Below, piece by piece: positions 1 through 10,600 of a stretch of 33,893 nucleotides of DNA. Origin of the DNA: Cellulophaga baltica (GTDB lineage: Bacteria; Bacteroidota; Bacteroidia; Flavobacteriales; Flavobacteriaceae); NCBI RefSeq assembly GCF_018861125.1, contig NZ_JAHKQN010000020.1, positions 1-33,893 of the forward strand. The letters run 5' to 3'. Position 1 is the first letter of the stretch, and every line of letters begins with the position of its first letter. The notes under the pieces were generated by a model that saw only the letters and a program-made list of their open reading frames with translations, had not been told where the DNA came from and did not search any database. A program made the position numbers and the translations under genes.

Positions 1-2
1 AA

Positions 3-473
3 GAGAATTACGAAGAGGGTAGTCTTAGTTTTGAAATTATTGATGCTAAAGGTCTGAAAGATTTAGAGTTGTTATTAGCCTCTAGCTTTACTCCTGCAGA
101 TTTAGGGGCTGATTTAGCACAAAAATTAAACTTAGAGAAAATATACTTTGATTTTGATAAATCATATATCAGAAGAGATGCGCAAGTAATCATGGAAAAA
201 GTGATTGCGTATTTAAAACAATATCCTGAAGTGAACGTTCGCATTGGTTCACATACCGATGCTAGAGGAAATGATACTTACAATGAAAACTTATCACAGC
301 GAAGAGCTAAAAGCACTTATGACTATTTAATTAATAAAGGTGTTAGTGCTAATCGATTAACTTATAAAGGTTTTGGTGAAACACAGTTAACTAATGAGTG
401 TGATAACAATACTAAGTGTACTGCTAAAAAACACCAATTGAACAGAAGATCTGAATTTATTGTGGTGGAATAG
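3..473 (+). CDS. OmpA-family outer-membrane/peptidoglycan-binding protein, C-terminal part (5' end outside window)
   Basis: Only the last ~156 residues are present; the frame is open to the left edge, so the TTG at 69 is not a real start. The segment is an OmpA-like peptidoglycan-binding domain. It has the opening strand IYFDFDKSYIRRDA, then SHTDARG with the aspartate expected to contact diaminopimelate, then NLSQRRAKSTYDYL with the conserved arginine, and ends QLNRRSEFIVVE. A CDNNTKC insert near the end is typical of the flavobacterial type. In this group such domains usually end longer proteins with PD40-like propeller repeats, often encoded beside PorP/SprF genes; that part would lie outside the window. 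The likely role is a periplasmic tether between outer membrane and cell wall. A strong terminator follows the stop. Confidence 0.9.
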   Translation, partial: ENYEEGSLSFEIIDAKGLKDLELLLASSFTPADLGADLAQKLNLEKIYFDFDKSYIRRDAQVIMEKVIAYLKQYPEVNVRIGSHTDARGNDTYNENLSQRRAKSTYDYLINKGVSANRLTYKGFGETQLTNECDNNTKCTAKKHQLNRRSEFIVVE

Positions 474-494
474 GTTGTGAAACCACATTTTCTG

Positions 495-536
495 AAAAGA
501 GGGTTTTCTTATTTGAAAATCCTCTTTTGTTTTTTA
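495..536 (+). terminator. Rho-independent terminator after the OmpA-family gene
   Basis: A 14-bp stem (495-508 with 515-528, one G-T pair, 6-nt loop TTATTT) is followed by GTTTTTTAG. It starts 21 nt after the stop codon. Confidence 0.9.
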
Positions 537-591
537 GTATATATTAAAAAATCAAAAAGCTTTCTTCCTTCTTTTATAACATAAAGTATAG

Positions 592-599
592 TAATTTTG
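592..599 (+). promoter_or_regulatory. Bacteroidota -7 promoter box (TAATTTTG) for heme A synthase
   Basis: TAATTTTG matches the TAnnTTTG consensus exactly and ends 17 nt before the ATG at 617. No clear TTG -33 box lies at the usual distance, so this rests on the -7 box and its position after a terminator. Confidence 0.55.
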
Positions 600-616
600 T
601 ATTCTAAATTTTTAGC

Positions 617-1654
617 ATGCAAAAACACTTTAGAAAAACGGCAAAAATAACCCTTGTATTAGTTTATTTAGTGATTGTTGCTGGTGCAGTAGTTCGCATG
701 ACTGGTAGCGGAATGGGCTGTCCTGATTGGCCAAAATGCTTTGGTTATTATATACCTCCAACAGATGCTGAAACCTTACAATGGCAAAAAAATAGAGATT
801 TTGAGCAAGGACAAGTTATCATTTATAATGAAACATTGAAAGTTGCAAATGGTTACTTTACTACCACTGAAAAATACAATAGTGACAACTGGGATGCTTA
901 TACCAAACATGATTACGCAATATTTAATGTATCACATACTTGGGTAGAATATGTTAATAGACTTTGTGGAGCATTAGCAGGCATTGCAACCTTAATTTTA
1001 GCAATTTTATCATTTAGTTATTGGAAAAAGCAAAAGATGATTACCATACTATCATGGCTTGTAGTATTTGGAATGGGATTTCAAGCTTGGTTAGGAGCAA
1101 CAGTGGTTTATTCGGTATTAGAACCCGTAAAAATAACAATGCATATGGTTATGGCATTAGTGATTGTTGCTATGCTTCTTTATGTAATTTATAAAACTTC
1201 AACAGAGCACAAAAAAGAAAACAAACCCAGTAAAAAAATTCAATTTTTATTCATACTTACGCTTTGTGCTACATTAATACAAGTAGTTTTAGGTACTCAA
1301 GTTCGGCAATTTGTAGACCATCAATCTGATATTTATGGAGAATTTACAAAAGGGCAATGGTTGAGCAACCCAACTTTACAATTTTATATTCATAGAAGTT
1401 TTTCTATCTTAGTTACACTATTAAACTTATACTTAGCATTTTACATTTATAAATTCAAGTTAGGATTCTCAAAATTTAATTGGGTTTTAATTTTATTATT
1501 GATTGAAATAATTTCAGGAATATCAATGTATTATCTTGATTTTCCATTTGGTAGTCAACCAATACATTTAGTTATAGCTTCACTCCTATTTGGTGTGCAA
1601 TTCTATTTAATATTAGAGACAATAAAAACAAGACAGAGTCTTAAAACTTTGTAA
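617..1654 (+). CDS. ctaA: Heme A synthase, COX15/CtaA family
   Basis: An integral membrane protein of 345 residues with about eight hydrophobic helices. The family converts heme O to heme A for aa3-type cytochrome oxidases. The first external loop carries the family motif GSGMGCPDWPKC (Cys35, Cys41, a CtaA-type cysteine pair). Heme-ligand histidines are seen at His176 (KITMHMVMAL), His259 (FYIHRS) and His317 (PIHLVI). The fourth expected position is unusual: the ExxHR motif reads E111-Y-V-N114-R115, so asparagine replaces histidine. The first external loop is also long, about 70 residues between Cys41 and Glu111 against about 15 in Bacillus subtilis CtaA. The gene stands alone between a terminator and a new promoter. 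The ATG at 617 opens directly into the first helix. Confidence 0.92.
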   Translation: MQKHFRKTAKITLVLVYLVIVAGAVVRMTGSGMGCPDWPKCFGYYIPPTDAETLQWQKNRDFEQGQVIIYNETLKVANGYFTTTEKYNSDNWDAYTKHDYAIFNVSHTWVEYVNRLCGALAGIATLILAILSFSYWKKQKMITILSWLVVFGMGFQAWLGATVVYSVLEPVKITMHMVMALVIVAMLLYVIYKTSTEHKKENKPSKKIQFLFILTLCATLIQVVLGTQVRQFVDHQSDIYGEFTKGQWLSNPTLQFYIHRSFSILVTLLNLYLAFYIYKFKLGFSKFNWVLILLLIEIISGISMYYLDFPFGSQPIHLVIASLLFGVQFYLILETIKTRQSLKTL

Positions 1655-1659
1655 CTTTG
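1652..1659 (+). promoter_or_regulatory. -7 promoter box (TAACTTTG) overlapping the ctaA stop codon
   Basis: TAACTTTG is an exact TAnnTTTG match ending 22 nt before the ATG at 1682, and its first three bases are the TAA stop of ctaA. No good TTG -33 box was found. It likely drives the next gene and probably the nucleoid-protein gene after it. Confidence 0.55.
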
Positions 1660-1681
1660 TCGCCTTTTAAAAATTAAAGAT

Positions 1682-2191
1682 ATGATTTACAAAATCAGAA
1701 TTATATTAGATGCAGAAGACGATATCTTTAGAGATATTGAAATTGAAGCAAGTACTACATTAGAAGATTTTCATAATTCTATTACGCAAGCTTTTGGGTT
1801 TTTAGGTAATGAAATGGCTTCTTTTTATACCTGTGATGAAGAATGGAACCAAGATGAAGAAATTGCACTACATGATATAAGTGAAAATGGCTCTGATATT
1901 CGTTTAATGAACGAAACATTTTTAGAAGATATTGTAACTGAAAAAACACCTAAACTTATATATGTTTATGATTTTCTAAGCATGTGGACATTTTTTGTTG
2001 AATTAGCTGATATAGCAGAAGCAGAAGACGGTAGAGCTTACCCTAACATATTATTTAGCTTTGGTGAAATACCTGATTCTCCTCCAGAAAAAAAGTTTGA
2101 GGCAGATCCTTCTTTCAATTTTAATGATGATGAAGATTTAGATTCATTTGATAGTTATGAAGATTTAGATTTTGACGAAAATTGGAATTAA
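1682..2191 (+). CDS. pRiA4b ORF-3-like / IS1096 TnpR-like family protein
   Basis: 169 residues. The opening MIYKIRIILDAEDDIFRDIEI and the following LEDFHNSITQAFGF match the plasmid pRiA4b ORF-3-like family, whose members often carry the name 'IS1096 element passenger TnpR'. That name is historical: there is no resolvase motif and no insertion sequence here. The C-terminal ~40 residues are almost entirely acidic and aromatic (runs of D, E, F, S) and are probably disordered. The biochemical role of the family is not established. The next gene begins 33 nt after the stop on the same strand with no terminator between, so the two are probably cotranscribed. Family assignment is fairly sure; function is unknown. 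Confidence 0.75.
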   Translation: MIYKIRIILDAEDDIFRDIEIEASTTLEDFHNSITQAFGFLGNEMASFYTCDEEWNQDEEIALHDISENGSDIRLMNETFLEDIVTEKTPKLIYVYDFLSMWTFFVELADIAEAEDGRAYPNILFSFGEIPDSPPEKKFEADPSFNFNDDEDLDSFDSYEDLDFDENWN

Positions 2192-2224
2192 AAACACAAT
2201 AAACACACTAACTACTTATATATA

Positions 2225-3283
2225 ATGATTAATTTATATTCTACCCAAATTGAAACTATTTCACTACACCGCGTAGGAAATAAAAATAAAGGTGAAGCTA
2301 TTTTTTTATCAAGAGGTTCACACGCTTTAAATGATGAGACTACAGGCCTTTTAAAAGAATATTTTTTCAAACCATTTAGAGAAAAAGAAGAGAATTATTT
2401 TCATTTCGCAAATGAGGTAGATGTTGAGTTTAATGAAATGTATCAAATTGTCTCTGATATTTTTTCTGATGAAGACAGTTTACATGCTAATTCAAAAAAA
2501 ATAGCAACTTATTTATACGAACAATCTAACCACCCACATATTAAAAGTGGTGAAGTTTATATTGCCTATTTATCTGGTGTTTTATTAGACAATGTAAAAG
2601 TTAACGCTATAGGTATTTTTAAAAGTGAGTTAAAACACGATTTTATTCAGTTTGAAGAAAAAGAAGATAATCTTGATATAATAGTTCAGCAAGGTATCAA
2701 CATTAATAAACTAGATAAAGGTTGTTTAATCTTTGATTCAGAAAAAGAAGAAGGCTACAAAGTATTATCAGTAGATAGTAACCGTTACGATACTAAATAT
2801 TGGTTAGAAGACTTTTTAGGTGTTGAGGCTTTGTCTGATGATAATTTTAAAACAAAAAACTATTTAAAATTCTGTCAGAATTTTGCTAAAGATGTGGTTT
2901 TACCTGCTGAAGATAAGCAACAAGAAGTCTTGTTTATGAACCGAGCTGTAAACCATTTTGCAAAAAACGATTCATTTGAAGAGACTAACTTTTTAAATGA
3001 AGTAATGGAGAATCCTGAATTAATTCCGGAATTTAAACACTATAAGGTTGAAAAAGGACCAAAATATAGTGTAGAAGATGTATCTACATTTGACATTGCC
3101 AATAAAGCTGTTTCTGATGCTCGAAAAAAAATAAAAAACGTTATAAATTTAGATACTAACGTTCAAATAAAATTAGACTTCATTAACCCAGAATCTGCAG
3201 AAAAATTTGTAGAAAAAGGTTGGGATGAAGAGAAACAAATGTATTACTATCTTGTTTATTTTAACAAGGAACAAAAAAGCTAA
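2225..3283 (+). CDS. Nucleoid-associated protein, YejK/NdpA family
   Basis: 352 residues, close to the ~335 of Escherichia coli YejK. It fits the 37-kDa nucleoid-associated protein family: an N-terminal half beginning INLYSTQIETISLHRVGNK, a central SGEVYIAYLSGVLLDN strand pair, and a conserved WLEDFLGVEAL segment around residues 195-205. The C-terminal ~100 residues are rich in lysine. Family members associate with the folded chromosome; a precise biochemical activity is not settled. It lies 33 nt downstream of the pRiA4b-like gene and is probably in the same transcript. It converges on the minus-strand gene with only 11 nt between the two stops, and no clear hairpin separates them. Confidence 0.85.
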   Translation: MINLYSTQIETISLHRVGNKNKGEAIFLSRGSHALNDETTGLLKEYFFKPFREKEENYFHFANEVDVEFNEMYQIVSDIFSDEDSLHANSKKIATYLYEQSNHPHIKSGEVYIAYLSGVLLDNVKVNAIGIFKSELKHDFIQFEEKEDNLDIIVQQGININKLDKGCLIFDSEKEEGYKVLSVDSNRYDTKYWLEDFLGVEALSDDNFKTKNYLKFCQNFAKDVVLPAEDKQQEVLFMNRAVNHFAKNDSFEETNFLNEVMENPELIPEFKHYKVEKGPKYSVEDVSTFDIANKAVSDARKKIKNVINLDTNVQIKLDFINPESAEKFVEKGWDEEKQMYYYLVYFNKEQKS

Positions 3284-3294
3284 ATTACTGATTT

Positions 3295-4365
3295 TTATTT
3301 TTTTATGTTGATGTTTTGTTCCATTATTTGTTTCATACTTACATCTTCATAATTACGTTTAACAAAATCTAGGGCGAGGTGCAATACTTCGCCCATTTTT
3401 GTACACTCTTTAAATTTCATATCTGATGTTAACTCATAAATTTGAGATTTTAACTCTTCAATATTTTCAACCGTAGATATATTATCTGACAAGCAAGCAC
3501 CTATTAAACGCTTAATCCTGTTTCCTGAACTCTTTATTCTTTTTGCTACTATAGATCGTTCTTCTAATTTATATTGATCTACTGATTTTGACTGTAGCTT
3601 ATTTCTAACTAGCTCTACCATTTGGTAATTCTCTTTAAAAAATTGTGGCCTATATACTTTTAGTTTCCCTTCATAACATTGCTGATCAAAATCAATAGCT
3701 CTAATTTTATAAACCACGTGATCAAAATCATGAGTTGTTACAATTACGTAATTGTAAGATCGCATATCACCTAAAAGGCGTATCATACAACGTTCATTAA
3801 ATTTTACAAACTCTTTAGCTAATTGTGCTTTCTCGATCTCAGTACAATGCGGTAAAAAATCTTTAATAAAAGAGTCTCCTGGAATTCCTGCAATATGCTC
3901 TTCAATTAAAGTGTCTTTATACACTAAATAATTAAGATTATATGGCGAAAGCATATGCTCTAATTCTAGACCATAAATACGAGAAGCATCGGTTTTTTTT
4001 ACATAAAAATAAGTGAAGTTATCGTTTAGTATATTTCTAACTTTTATTCGAAATGGTTTAGAATTTCCGAAAGTACAATAATCAACTGCATCGACATTCA
4101 AATATTGAAATATTGAATCTCCTCCATCTGATATTAAAATAGAATATACTTTTTTAAGGCTTAAATCTATTTCCGCTCTTTCATATTCAGAATAATACAC
4201 ACGCACCCATAAACTGTCTTCATCATTCGAGTCATAAACTACAACAGAACCGGAAAAACGTAACAAATCCTCATAAAAAATTGGGATTTCAATAGTTCTA
4301 CTATAACGCTCTAAAAACCTATTTAACCTATCGCTGACAGGGTAAGCTGGTTTTTTTTTCGACAT
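3295..4365 (-). CDS. Uncharacterised protein with protein-kinase-like active-site residues
   Basis: I do not recognise a named family. The start is uncertain: GTG at 4395, ATG at 4383 or ATG at 4365. I choose 4365 because a purine-rich GGAAGAAGAAAAA stretch sits just before it; this gives 356 residues. There is no signal peptide or membrane helix. Numbered from that ATG, a kinase-like set of residues appears in the right order: YVKK (Lys123/124, like the beta-3 lysine), LELEH (Glu134/136, like the helix-C glutamate), EEHIAG (hinge-like), GDMRSYNYVI (Asp200 and Asn205, the D+5 N spacing of the HRDLKxxN loop) and AIDFDQ (Asp225, like the metal-binding DFG aspartate). The C-terminal ~110 residues are helical and basic. 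It is transcribed away from the giant adhesin gene. A weak promoter, TTG-N20-TAACTTTA, lies upstream on this strand. The kinase-like fold is inference. Confidence 0.6.
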   Translation of the reverse strand: MSKKKPAYPVSDRLNRFLERYSRTIEIPIFYEDLLRFSGSVVVYDSNDEDSLWVRVYYSEYERAEIDLSLKKVYSILISDGGDSIFQYLNVDAVDYCTFGNSKPFRIKVRNILNDNFTYFYVKKTDASRIYGLELEHMLSPYNLNYLVYKDTLIEEHIAGIPGDSFIKDFLPHCTEIEKAQLAKEFVKFNERCMIRLLGDMRSYNYVIVTTHDFDHVVYKIRAIDFDQQCYEGKLKVYRPQFFKENYQMVELVRNKLQSKSVDQYKLEERSIVAKRIKSSGNRIKRLIGACLSDNISTVENIEELKSQIYELTSDMKFKECTKMGEVLHLALDFVKRNYEDVSMKQIMEQNINIKK

Positions 4366-4476
4366 AAGTTTTTCTTCTTCCATATATATTATCACTAAAA
4401 ATAATCTGTAATTTTTAAAGTTATTACTTAATTATGAAACTAACAATCCAAATTAATTTTAATATAATTTTAACTA

Positions 4477-4504
4477 TTGTAGGAATATTCCTAATGTGCT
4501 TTTG
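4477..4504 (+). promoter_or_regulatory. Putative promoter of the giant adhesin gene with a 14-bp palindrome between its boxes
   Basis: TTG at 4477-4479, a 17-nt spacer and TGCTTTTG at 4497-4504 (one mismatch to TAnnTTTG) form a plausible Bacteroidota promoter. The spacer contains the perfect palindrome TAGGAATATTCCTA (4480-4493), a position that suits an operator. The predicted leader is about 105 nt and also holds GCGTACGC (4522-4529). No other good -7 box was found before the ATG at 4616. Confidence 0.45.
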
Positions 4505-4615
4505 ATGCAACAAGAAAAACGGCGTACGCTACACAACTATCACACTTCACAACAAAGAATTGGTTACATCTCCATTTAATCTTTTTTTTATATCCTGAAT
4601 AATTACTACACCAAA

Positions 4616-7600
4616 ATGAAGACACGTTTATTAATATTTATCCTATTTATTTCTGCTAATTTAGTTGGTTATGCGCAGTTAAGTGATTTACACTACTTAC
4701 CGCCATTAAAACAAGGAGGAACAAGTAACACGATAACAAATCAAGCGGTATATTTATCAACACCTGAAACTACATCATTTACTGTAAATGTTTACCAAGG
4801 AACCAATACTACAGCTGTCAATACTTTTACCATTGATAATAGCAATCCAGCAATTTGGACATTAGCTAACAGTAATAACAATGTTACTTTAGTTGAAGAT
4901 GCTAATACTGGTGTAGTTTTAACAGATAGCGGTCTTCGTTTTGAGTCAACCGGTGGTGAGGAATTTTACGTTAACTACAGAGGTAGTTCTACTCCACAAG
5001 CAGCTTCTTTGACTTCAAAAGGAAGAAAAGCCATGGGTACTAGTTTTAAATGGGGTGGAGTTCCTAACATTGGAACAAATTCTTCTCTTTCTAATACTTT
5101 AGGTATAATGGCTACTGAAGATAATACTACTATAACACTATCTGGTTATGATAATGATTGTGTATTTAGATTAGGAACAAATTCAGCTGGAATAACAGCA
5201 GACACTTATACCATTACTTTAAATGCAAATGAATCATTTGTATTTGAGGCCTATGTAGGTTCATCTGGAACAACAGCCCAAAAACAAGGATGGCTTGGAG
5301 CTTCTTTAGAGTCTGATAAAGATATTGTTATTAGCAACGGAGCTATTAATTTTGGTGTCGTCTCAGGAAGTGCAAGTCGTGATGCAGGTCTTGATCAACC
5401 TGTTCCTCTAGAAAACTTAGGTAAAGAGTATGTATTTATAAGAGGTAATGGTACAACCAATACTGAGTTTCCTTTAATAATTGCAACACAAGACAATACA
5501 AATATTTTTATTAATGGATCAACAACTCCTGAAACTACTATAGATGAAGGAGAGTACTATCAAATTCCAAGTACTTATTATTCAAGTGCTACGGCTGGCG
5601 CAAATATGCTAGTAACCACTTCTAAAGATGCTTATGCATACCAATGCTTAGCAGGAGCGTCTGGACAACAAACTATCGGTTTAAATTTTATTGCTCCAGT
5701 AAATTGCCTACTACCTGACAGTCTTGATAATATTCCAAGTATAACCAGTATGGCTGGGACTACTTTGACTGGTGGATTAACCATCATTGCTTCGGTTAGC
5801 ACTCCTGATGAAAACATTATAGTATATGAAGATGGTGTTGAATATACTTCTATGCCAGCCTCAGATGCAGTTACTGGCTCTAGTGATTGGAAAACATTTT
5901 TTATTCCTAATCTATCTGGAGATATTAGCGTAACATCAACTGGACCTATGGCTATTGGTTTTTTTGGTTACAATAGTAACCGTGGAGTTGCAGGTTATTT
6001 CTCTGGTTTTGATACTGTTCCTGAAGTCGTTCTAGATATTAACGGAGGTACTGTAGGGGATTGCTTTTCTGGCTCTACGATATTTGAAGCTTCAGATGAT
6101 AATTTTGATGCATACCAATGGTATTTTGATGGAGCTATAATTGAAGGAGCTAATTCATTTGACTATGCTGCAACAATAGCAGGTGATTATTATCTTAGAG
6201 GTACAAAAGGTCCATGTACCTATGATTCGCAAACGCTCACAATTTTTTATTGTGAAACAGACATTGTAGTCAACAAAACAGTAGATGAGTCGGAAATTAC
6301 AGAAGGTGAAACTGCTATATTTACCATAGAAGTGGAAAGTTTTGGTTTCGAAGATGTTACTAATTTACAAGTTACCGATAATATTCCTGCAGGACTTACT
6401 TTAGTAAGTGGTTCTACTACAACTGGAACATGGAACGGAAGTGTATGGAATATAGGTACTTTAGAACCAGGTGAAAAAGTAACCTTAGAACTTGAGGTTG
6501 TTGGTGATGAGATTGATATTGACCCATTAATTAATGTTACAAATACTGTAACACACACACAGGATCAGGTTGATGAGAATATTACTGAAGATATTATGTC
6601 TGCCTCAATAATTGTTCATAATGATTTTGACAATGATGGTGTTGTTGATATTGTAGATGTTGATGATGATAATGATGGTATTTATGACAGTGACGAATGT
6701 GATGGTTCATTCTGTTTTGAATCCATTATAAATGAAAGCTTTGAAGATCCAGATGTATCTGATTATTCCCTTCTTAACGAAAGTGCAGTACCTGGATGGC
6801 TGACTACAGCTACAGATTCAAGAATAGAAATATGGGAATCTGGCTTTCGAGGAGTTAATTCTTATGATGGTAACCAGCATGCTGAAATAAATGCAACCCA
6901 ATATGGAGCATTATATCAAAACTTATGCTTAACACCTGGCACTGTAATGAACTGGTCTTTCAGGCACAGAGGTAGAGATGGTGTTGATGAAATGCAATTA
7001 AGAATTGGAGCTGACCTAGCTAGTGCTACAGTACAACAAACAATGTCTTCTGATAATACTGCTTGGATATTATATTCTGGCACATATACAGTACCTGTTG
7101 GGCAAACCAACACAGTTTTTGTTTTTGAAGCTGTTTCTACTGCTTCAGGAGCAGCTGGAAGTGGTAATTTCGTTGATGATGTAAACATAAACATAGCTGT
7201 AGCTGAAACCTGTGTAGATTCTGATGGTGACGGTTACCCTAATAATATAGATTTAGATAGTGATGATGATGGTTGTACTGATGCTGATGAGTTTTACAAA
7301 GACAATAATGCGGATGCCGATGATGGTGGTGAATATGGCTCTGGAACACCTGTCGTAGATCCTGATACTGGTGCCGTAATTGCTGCTTCTTATACTTATG
7401 TATTAGCACCTGAAATTATTTTACAAAATACTTCTGAAGATCTAGGTGGTAATGATATCAATGGTACCGAAATTAGCCTTGGTGATACTTTTGACTATGT
7501 ACTACGTTTTCAAAATACTGGAGATGATGATGCAACAGACTATACTATTAGAGATGTTTTACCTAGCAATGTAACTTTAGACAATGTTGATGTTACGCTT

Positions 7601-10600
7601 GCAAATAATTCTGTAAACTACACTTACGATGCTGTTAACAACATAATCACTTTTGAAATTCCTGATGATTTGGTTGAAGCAGGTGACCCCGAATATACCA
7701 TTAGAATGACGGTCACACTTTCTTCTGAATGTTCTTTATTTGTCGACGCTTGTTCTGAAACAGTTGAAAATTTAGCCTACTCTACTTACCAAGGTGTTAC
7801 CAATACAAATACGTTTAGTGACGAACCTGGCTCAACAATGACACCAACTTGTAGTGACGAAGTTTCAGTTGCTTCAAATAGTATTTTAAATGATTTAGAA
7901 AACTGTAATGTTGCTAGAACTGTTCAATTATGTGGTGATGATGCTACTTTAACTGCTGGTTCAGGTTTTGCTACGTATGTTTGGGCTATTGACTCTAATG
8001 GTAATGGTCAAATTGATGCTGGCGAAGATGCAATTGACGATGGTGATTCAGACAATGATCCTAGCACATTATTTATAACTGAAACAGGTAATTATATTGT
8101 TGAAAAATCAGGAGCAACAGATTGCTCTGATTTGGTTGAACTTATTACGGTTGAACTTTTTGGTGAAACACAAACTAATCCTGTTTTAGAATACTTTAAC
8201 GAGGTAAATGCAGATACAAACCCAGATAATGATTTACAAGGTGAAATTTTGTTCTGCTCTATTGATGGTAGTGAAATTCCACAAATATTTTTATGTGGTG
8301 AAAATGATGAAGCATTAATTCAATTAGGAATTACAGATGCTGATAGTATCGTTTGGCAACAATTAGACGAAACTAGTTGTACGGATATTGGTGATGATTG
8401 TGCCAATACAAGTACTTCTTGTACATGGAATGATTTAGCAACACAAAACAACTACAGCCTTACTGATAGTGGTAAATATAGGGTAGTAATAAACTATACA
8501 AATGGTTGTTTCAGTCGTTTCTATTTTAATGTATTTAAAAACACACTAGATATTGAATATATATCTTCTGATATATTATGTGAAACTCCTGGTAATATTA
8601 GAATTACAAACCCAAGTGCAAACTATGGTTATCAATTAGTAGATACAACTTCTGACACAGTTGTTGTTCCCTTTTCTGATGGTAATGGTCCTAATTTTGA
8701 TATCACAACAAGTGGCTCTTACAAAGTACAAATTACAACACTTGACCCAACTACTGGAGACCCTATTGAAAATGCTTGTGTTTTTGAAACAGAAGAAATT
8801 GGTATTCAAGAATTAGAATATGAAGTTAACGTAGATTTTACAACTGCAGATTGCTCTGGCTTTGGTACAATTTCAATTCAAGCTTTAAATGCATTACCTA
8901 ATTATAGTTATGAACTTCGTTTAGACGATGGTACAAACAGTGGTGCTGGAACTTTCTTTCAAGAAATGGTTGCTGTAAATGATAACACATATACTTTTAA
9001 TAGTGTACCTGCGGGAGATTATATTGTAATAACGACTACTGATGATGGTTGTACTGATACACAATCTATTACAGTAGATGAGTATGAAGATTTAGATTTA
9101 ACAGCTAGTGTTACAGAAAATATTACTTGTAACTCAGGTTTAATTACAGTTACACCAAGTGGTGGAAATACAGCTACAGATTATGAAATGGCTATATGGA
9201 GTAAAGATGGTGTTGAATTATATGCTAGTATTGATGATATTCCTGACTCTGAAAAACAAGATACAAATGACTTTTTATTCTTAGATGGAACTGACGCAGG
9301 TGAATATGTATTTGTTCTAATTGATGCTAGTAATTGTAGTACATTATCAAACAGTGTTACTTTAATTGATTTAGGTGAAGTTGTTGTTAGTGCTACAAAT
9401 ACTGATATTGTTTGTGCTGATTCATCTACGTCAACATTAACAATCACAGCAAGTGGTGGTACAGCTCCTTACAATTATAGTATTGATGGTGGAACTACAT
9501 ACCAAAGTACTAATACATTTTCTAATTTAGGCGGTGGTACTTATACTATTTCTGTAGAAGATTCAAGCGGAACCTCTACTTCAAGATGTGTTACTACACT
9601 TGAATATGAGATTGATGAACCTTATAGATTAACTGCTTCTGCTGCTATTGTTGAAGATGCTTCTTGTGATCCAACAAACGGAGCATTAGTAAAAATATTA
9701 AATGCTAGTGGTGGTAGCGGTAGTGGCACTTACGAATATAGTTTTGATGGTGGTTCTTCATTCAGTACAGTAAACGAACAAAATTTAACAGCAGGTTTCT
9801 ATATATTAACTGTAAGAGATAACCTTGGTTGTACTTTTGATATGGTTATAAATGTACCAAGTACAGAAACCGATCCTATTTTAGATAGCGATGTAACTTA
9901 TGATTGTGATGGAAACGGAACAATTACAATTACAACAGATAATAGTACAGATTTTGATTACACATATAGTATTGATGGTATAGAAAACACGCCTTCAGAC
10001 TCTAATGTATTTAGCCCTTATGTTGCAGGCACATACAATATAAGTGTAGGTTATAGTAGCACTCTTAGTTCTGATCAAAGCACAATATTACTAGAATATT
10101 TCGGTTCTGGTTCAACTACTGAAATTGAAGAAATTGGAACTGGCTATTGTTACGAACCACAAGACGGTACTGATACGGATTGTAACTTGGGGCCAGCAGG
10201 TATATTAGTTAACGGTGAGTACGCTGTTACTGATGTTGTAACAAACCCAAATACGTCATGGAGAACACCAAACGATCACTCTGGTTTGGTAGATGGTAGA
10301 TTCATGGCTATAGGTGTTAGTACCTCAGTAGGTAATGGAAATATTTTATGGTCAAGAAATGATTTAGACGTATTAGCTGATCAAGATATTACTATCTCTT
10401 TTTATGGATACAACTTATTAATAGATAGTGCTTCTGGTAATGACCCTGAAGTTCTAATAGAATTAGTTGATGCATCTGGAACTGTGATAAATAGTACTGC
10501 AACAACTGCAATTCCGAAAAATACTGATGCTGATGACTGGCATTTACGTGAAGTAACTCTTAATCCAGGAGCAAATACAGTTGTTGGTATTGTGTTACGT

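Noticed and set aside
69-473. OmpA-like gene starting at the TTG at 69
   Set aside because: The frame stays open to the left edge and codes in the same style before base 69, so the gene is cut by the window edge.
1682-2191. Insertion sequence or resolvase, as the family name 'IS1096 TnpR' suggests
   Set aside because: No transposase, terminal repeats or resolvase motif; the name is historical for a pRiA4b ORF-3-like family.
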